Assembly: GCF_032922745.1 (NCBI RefSeq)
Contig: NZ_CP136693.1
Span: 3,720,001-3,784,000 of the forward strand
DNA: 64,000 bases
DNA from: Marinobacter salarius
GTDB lineage: Bacteria > Pseudomonadota > Gammaproteobacteria > Pseudomonadales > Oleiphilaceae
Direction: 5' to 3'
A program made the position numbers and the translations under genes. Below, in pieces: positions 60,783-64,000 of the stretch (positions within the stretch are counted from its first letter, which is position 1; each line of letters starts with the position of its first letter). The notes under the pieces were generated by a model that saw only the letters and a program-made list of their open reading frames with translations, ran no database searches and had not been told where the DNA came from.

Positions 60783-60813
60783 ACGGTATCCTTAAAGTCA
60801 ACTTTAAGGTCAA
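60783..60813 (-). promoter_or_regulatory. MerR-family promoter of the peroxiredoxin/ccm group
   Basis: On the minus strand: -35 TTGACC, 19-bp spacer, -10 TACCGT. The spacer holds a perfect palindrome with half-sites CCTTAAAGT and ACTTTAAGG around TG. The half-site resembles that of the PbrR-type promoter at 62279 (ACCTTATAGT), so the regulator at 62343 probably acts here too. Confidence 0.83.
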
Positions 60814-60832
60814 GACGTTTGTCAGATGTTTT

Positions 60833-61345
60833 TTAGCCTGATCCATCGAGCTCGACGTTCGTGCCCGATTTTTCGGGTATGAAACTGACATAGAGGAAAA
60901 GCACAGTGCCCAGCACAATGGCGATATCGGCAAGGTTAAAGGCCGGCCAGTGCCAGGATTGCCAATAGACATCAAAGGAATCCACAACATAGCCACGAAA
61001 TATCCGGTCAATCAGGTTGCCCACGGCACCGCCAAGAATAAGGCTGTACGCGATGGCTTCTCCCCTGCGGCGGCACTGAAGAATCAGCCCGATCAGTACA
61101 ATCGAGACAACTACCGCGACTGTGATAAGAAAGTATCGCTGCCAACCTCCGCCATCGGCAAACAGGCTGAATGCGGCGCCGGTGTTCCAGACATGCACCC
61201 AGTTAAAGAACGGGGTCACCGGAATCGACTCGCCATACGCCATTGACTGCTGGACCGACCATTTTACAACCTGATCAGACGCCGCAATCAGGCCCGAAAT
61301 CGCCAGCAGGCCATACGGCAAGTGTTTTTTGGCAACGATGGACAT
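60833..61345 (-). CDS. lspA: lipoprotein signal peptidase LspA
   Basis: 170 residues, four predicted helices. The two catalytic aspartates are in GGAVGNLIDRIFRGYVVD and FNLADIAIVLG. LspA removes the signal peptide of lipoproteins. It lies 3 bp behind a CDF-like exporter gene, under a PbrR/CadR-type regulator, the arrangement known from lead-resistance (pbrBC-like) loci where lspA is a recurrent partner. Confidence 0.92.
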   Translation of the reverse strand: MSIVAKKHLPYGLLAISGLIAASDQVVKWSVQQSMAYGESIPVTPFFNWVHVWNTGAAFSLFADGGGWQRYFLITVAVVVSIVLIGLILQCRRRGEAIAYSLILGGAVGNLIDRIFRGYVVDSFDVYWQSWHWPAFNLADIAIVLGTVLFLYVSFIPEKSGTNVELDGSG

Positions 61346-61348
61346 TAT

Positions 61349-62245
61349 TTAACCCTTAAGCGCAAGGATGCGCCTGGCCCCGTTGAGTACGATAATCCCC
61401 GCAATGCTGCCGATGATCAGGTCCGGGTAATTGGAGCCAGTCCATGCCACCAGGGCGCCAGCGGTAATGACCCCCAGATTGATGACCACATCGTTGGCTG
61501 AGAAAATCCAGCTCGCCTTCATGTGGGCACCGCCCTCCCGATGTTTGGATATCAGCAGCAGACACGTGGTGTTAGCGATCAATGCGATGAACGCAATCCC
61601 CATCATTACCAGCGACTCCGGCTCACTGCCGAAGACAAAGCGCCTCACCACCTCTGCAAGTACGCCCACAGCCAGTATCAGTTGGAGTACGCCCGCGAGA
61701 TGCGCAGCACGCACCTGCATTTTTACGCTGTGCCCAACCGCATACAGGGCGAGCCCGTACACGGCCGCGTCGGCGAAATTGTCCAGGGATTCTGCAATCA
61801 AACCGGTGGAGTGCGCGATCAGGCCGGCCGTCATTTCCACCACAAACAGGACAGCATTGATACCGAGCAACCAACGCAGGGTGCCGGACTCCTGCTCGGC
61901 AGAGATAGCCGTATCCCCGACCGCCTTGATTGACTCAGGGTCGGCAGCGGCCGTTTCCTGAAGCGAAGCGCCCAGCCCGAGGGTCGCCAGCTTCGCGGTG
62001 ATAGGCTCAGCCTCGCCATCGTGCACAACCTTCAACCGCCGATCAGACAGGTCGAAGGACAGCCCGCGAATGTCTTCAAAACCGTTCAGGGCCAGTCGAA
62101 TCATCCGTTCCTCCGAAGGACAATCCATCTTCGGTACGGTATACACACTGATCCAGTTGCCGGACGCTTCAGAGGCCTCCGACCCGGTATTACCCTCGGC
62201 GGGTGTTGCGTCGCAGCCACAGGCGTCTTCACAGGATTTACTCAT
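61349..62245 (-). CDS. CDF-like cation exporter with N-terminal metal-binding domain
   Basis: 298 residues. An N-terminal Cys cluster (CEDACGCDA) and an HMA-like domain (VPKMDCPSEERMIRLAL) are followed by five to six helices with GLIAESLDNFADAAVYGLAL (DxxxD metal site) and SANDVVINLGVITAG. It resembles the cation transporters of PbrR/CadR operons. ATG at 62245 begins MSKSCEDACGC. It is divergent from the regulator at 62343. Confidence 0.85.
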   Translation of the reverse strand: MSKSCEDACGCDATPAEGNTGSEASEASGNWISVYTVPKMDCPSEERMIRLALNGFEDIRGLSFDLSDRRLKVVHDGEAEPITAKLATLGLGASLQETAAADPESIKAVGDTAISAEQESGTLRWLLGINAVLFVVEMTAGLIAHSTGLIAESLDNFADAAVYGLALYAVGHSVKMQVRAAHLAGVLQLILAVGVLAEVVRRFVFGSEPESLVMMGIAFIALIANTTCLLLISKHREGGAHMKASWIFSANDVVINLGVITAGALVAWTGSNYPDLIIGSIAGIIVLNGARRILALKG

Positions 62246-62278
62246 GATACGGCTCCACTTGAGTATTGTCGGATTATG

Positions 62279-62309
62279 ATTTAAAACCATATAGTCACTA
62301 TAAGGTCAA
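62279..62309 (-). promoter_or_regulatory. MerR-family (PbrR/CadR-type) promoter of the exporter-lspA operon
   Basis: On the minus strand: -35 TTGACC, 19-bp spacer, -10 TTAAAT, with near-palindromic half-sites ACCTTATAGT and ACTATATGGT. It lies in the divergent gap before the regulator gene. Confidence 0.87.
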
Positions 62310-62342
62310 TAGAACAGATACCATCTGTTGAGGAGAAACCCG

Positions 62343-62744
62343 ATGCGCATTGGTCAGTTGGCACGGTCCGTAGGAGTCGATACTCAAACTGTCCGCTTCT
62401 ATGAACGGGAGGGCTTGTTACCACCGCCGGATCGGCAGGACAACGGTTACCGTGTTTACACCGAACGGCATGTTGAGCGGCTGGCCTTTATCAGGCGCTG
62501 CAGAATACTCGAGCTGTCACTCGCTGAAATCCACGAGTTACAGAGGTATCAGACCGCCCCCCATCAGCCTTGCAGGGCCATCAACATCTTGCTTGATGAT
62601 CACATCGCTCATGTACGGTCTCAGATAACCGATCTGCAGGTACTGGAGAAACAACTTGTGTCGCTGCGAGCAAGTTGTAACGATGATCGGGAAATTGAGG
62701 CCTGCGGGGTTCTCGAAGGGCTCAGCGAAGGAAGCATCCAGTAG
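62343..62744 (+). CDS. MerR-family Cd/Pb-type regulator (CadR/PbrR-like)
   Basis: 133 residues: winged helix IGQLARSVGVDTQTVRFYEREGL, coiled coil and three metal cysteines at 77, 112 and 121 (HQPCRA, ASCNDDREIEACGV), the CadR/PbrR pattern for Cd(II)/Pb(II). ATG at 62343 is preferred over one five codons earlier. It is divergent from the exporter-lspA operon and is the best candidate to act at 62279 and 60783. Confidence 0.9.
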   Translation: MRIGQLARSVGVDTQTVRFYEREGLLPPPDRQDNGYRVYTERHVERLAFIRRCRILELSLAEIHELQRYQTAPHQPCRAINILLDDHIAHVRSQITDLQVLEKQLVSLRASCNDDREIEACGVLEGLSEGSIQ

Positions 62745-62790
62745 TAGCTTGAAGCATTACGCACCTGCCTTTTCAATTGCGTAAATCCAG

Positions 62791-63366
62791 TCAGTCCGGA
62801 ACCCCTTCAATGGTGCGGGTCATCAAATCCACCATGGCCGGGCTGTCCCATTCCGCGGCACCGACCAGACGGCCAATTTCGCGACCGTCGTGATCAATCA
62901 GCAGCGTTGTAGGAACACCTTCTATGCCCAGTGTTGAGGTCGCCAGTGTCGACGGATCAATATACTGGCGAAGATGTTGGATGCCTGTTTTCCGGTAGAA
63001 TTTCTCAACAACGCTGATGCCTACGTGGTCAACAGACAGCGCGACCACTTCAAATTGCTCGCCGCCCAGTTGAGCCTGAAGTGAGTCCAACGTCGGCATT
63101 TCCTCACGGCAAGGCAGGCACCAGGTCGCCCAGATATTGAGCAATATCGCCTTACCCTTAAAGTCAGCCAGTGTCAGCGGCCTGCCGACTTCGTCTTGAA
63201 AAGCCAGCTCGGGCAGAGTGCGAGGAGACTCCCAGATCAGGAACCCCTGGGGCCCCACGGACTTCGGAATCTTCCCTGCAGCCATAACTGGAGCGGCTAT
63301 GGAAATAGCAAGCGCGAAAAGGACTACGGCGATTCTCCGGGCGGCAGATATGCGCTGGTGACTCAT
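62791..63366 (-). CDS. TlpA/ResA-like thiol-disulfide oxidoreductase
   Basis: 191 residues: a signal peptide ending near VMAAG, then a thioredoxin fold with IWATWCLPCREEMPTLD (CxxC) and GIEGVPTTLLIDHDGREIG. Such proteins reduce apocytochrome or copper-site cysteines in the periplasm. The next gene upstream encodes a Sco1-like copper protein, 56 bp away, so the pair may serve copper-site or cytochrome assembly. Confidence 0.9.
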   Translation of the reverse strand: MSHQRISAARRIAVVLFALAISIAAPVMAAGKIPKSVGPQGFLIWESPRTLPELAFQDEVGRPLTLADFKGKAILLNIWATWCLPCREEMPTLDSLQAQLGGEQFEVVALSVDHVGISVVEKFYRKTGIQHLRQYIDPSTLATSTLGIEGVPTTLLIDHDGREIGRLVGAAEWDSPAMVDLMTRTIEGVPD

Positions 63367-63422
63367 TGGACATTACTCCTGATTACAGTGGTCGGTTTGT
63401 TGCCCGCATGGTGCCCCACGCG

Positions 63423-64000
63423 TTACTCACTCTGTAACAGCTCTTCAATTTGCCCGTGCAGTCGGCCCCAGAACCCATCATCGGCTGCCGCGTTGGGGCC
63501 TTTGGCAATGGCCGTCAGGTAGGTCACCAGGTGTTCAGGCTTGAATTTTAATCCATGGAACCGGGCCCGCATCTGACCTTCCGGGTCAATCACGTGGGTT
63601 ACCACGCCATGGACCTGTACACCCTCACCCGTATCCCTGAACTGAACGCCGTAGGCCTTGGCGAGCTCCGACGTCAACCCGGGCGATTCGCCTTCGCCCC
63701 GGTACAGAAAGTGCCAATTATCGGGGTTCAGGTCGAAATTGTCGCCATACGCGCGCATGTTGTCCCGGGTACCGGCAATATCCTCGCGATCAGTGGCAAT
63801 GGTGATGAACACCACCTCTTCACTCAGCCCTTCTTCTTCAACCCCGGTTTGCAACTGCCGTATCAGGTTCATATGAAAAGGGCAGGCCTCGGTACAGCGC
63901 GTGTAGAGAAAATTGAGCACAACGGTTTTGCCGTTTAAGTCGGCAAGGGAAAGGGTATTGCCATCAACGCCTGTAAGATCAAATTCAGGGGCCGGCTGAT
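63423..64000 (-). CDS. Sco1/SenC-family copper chaperone, N-terminus outside window
   Basis: The frame is open to the right edge, so the first residues are missing. It shows FDLTGVDGNTLSLADL, the copper-binding FLYTRCTEACPFHM (CxxxC) and the distal His in VHGVVTHVIDPEG. Sco proteins deliver copper to the CuA site of oxidases or act as thiol reductases. An unusual C-terminal stretch (FWGRLHGQIEELLQSE) follows the core. Confidence 0.9.
   Translation of the reverse strand, partial: QPAPEFDLTGVDGNTLSLADLNGKTVVLNFLYTRCTEACPFHMNLIRQLQTGVEEEGLSEEVVFITIATDREDIAGTRDNMRAYGDNFDLNPDNWHFLYRGEGESPGLTSELAKAYGVQFRDTGEGVQVHGVVTHVIDPEGQMRARFHGLKFKPEHLVTYLTAIAKGPNAAADDGFWGRLHGQIEELLQSE

Noticed and set aside
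12490..64000. A second attachment site repeating the 3' end of the tRNA-Arg
   Set aside because: None was found by eye, and no integrase gene is present in the window, so the right edge of an island cannot be placed.
1..64000. CRISPR arrays, prophage genes, toxin-antitoxin pairs, rRNA or riboswitches
   Set aside because: No regularly spaced repeats, phage structural genes, antitoxin-like pairs or recognisable structured leaders were seen.

Overview
The window reads as a chromosome segment from a marine gammaproteobacterium, most likely Marinobacter or a close relative. Three things point there: the motY / pyrC / rnt neighbourhood known from Pseudomonas-type genomes, a 661-residue two-domain fatty acyl-CoA reductase of the kind characterised from Marinobacter wax-ester makers, and a complete vibrioferrin siderophore locus, a siderophore documented for Marinobacter. 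The assignment is an inference from gene content; no rRNA or other phylogenetic marker is present.

Region 1 (1-12.4 kb) is ordinary chromosome: a partial NDP-forming acyl-CoA synthetase, a histone-deacetylase-family hydrolase, motY, pyrC, rnt with a strong two-way terminator, the fatty acyl-CoA reductase, a small unknown protein, a large M16 protease, and an operon of two small glycosyltransferases plus a DUF488 protein. It ends at a tRNA-Arg(CCT) gene.

Region 2 (12.5-26.0 kb), immediately beyond the tRNA, is a metal and redox accessory block. It holds merT-merP-merA with merR placed downstream on its own promoter; a MerR-type regulator fused to a heavy-metal-associated (HMA) domain; an ECF sigma / anti-sigma pair embedded with a cytochrome c / beta-propeller protein and a SorAB-like sulfite dehydrogenase; and a P1B-ATPase / HMA protein / outer-membrane barrel / NHL-lipoprotein operon. 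Three look-alike MerR-family promoters with 20-bp spacers sit before the fusion regulator, before a gene fossil, and before the ATPase operon. Two decayed copies of a CcdA/DsbD-like membrane gene remain beside the first two.

Region 3 (26.0-40.2 kb) is a contiguous leftward vibrioferrin locus: an SbnG-like citrate-forming aldolase-fold enzyme, pvsABCDE (ATP-grasp ligase, two NIS synthetases, MFS exporter, decarboxylase), then pvuABCDE (TonB receptor and ABC importer). Fur-box-like sequences precede both halves.

Region 4 (40.2-46.8 kb) is scarred: a transposase fragment, two related gene stubs, a frameshifted DUF4396/permease chimera, a complete ISL3-family insertion with a perfect 8-bp duplication that splits a small exported-protein gene in frame, and a merA fragment of about 90 bp. 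Intact genes here are a MerR regulator, a zinc-type CDF exporter, a zinc-ribbon protein, and a sulfide-detoxification pair (persulfide-dioxygenase-like hydrolase and a TIGR01244 phosphatase/rhodanese-like protein).

Region 5 (46.8-64.0 kb) runs mostly leftward: a Cus-type copper/silver efflux system (cusC, cusA, cusF, cusB with a fused CusF domain) and a Cys-rich exported protein; two methyltransferases bracketed by a 14-bp inverted repeat; lgt; the cytochrome c haem-ligation genes ccmI-ccmH-ccmG-ccmF; a peroxiredoxin; lspA and a CDF-like exporter divergent from a PbrR/CadR-type regulator; and TlpA-like and Sco1-like proteins. The promoter upstream of the peroxiredoxin, which leads into ccmF-G-H-I, has MerR-family architecture, suggesting that haem-ligation and lipoprotein-processing genes were recruited into a metal-stress regulon. 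All functions are inferred from motifs, lengths and gene order read by eye; no database search was run.
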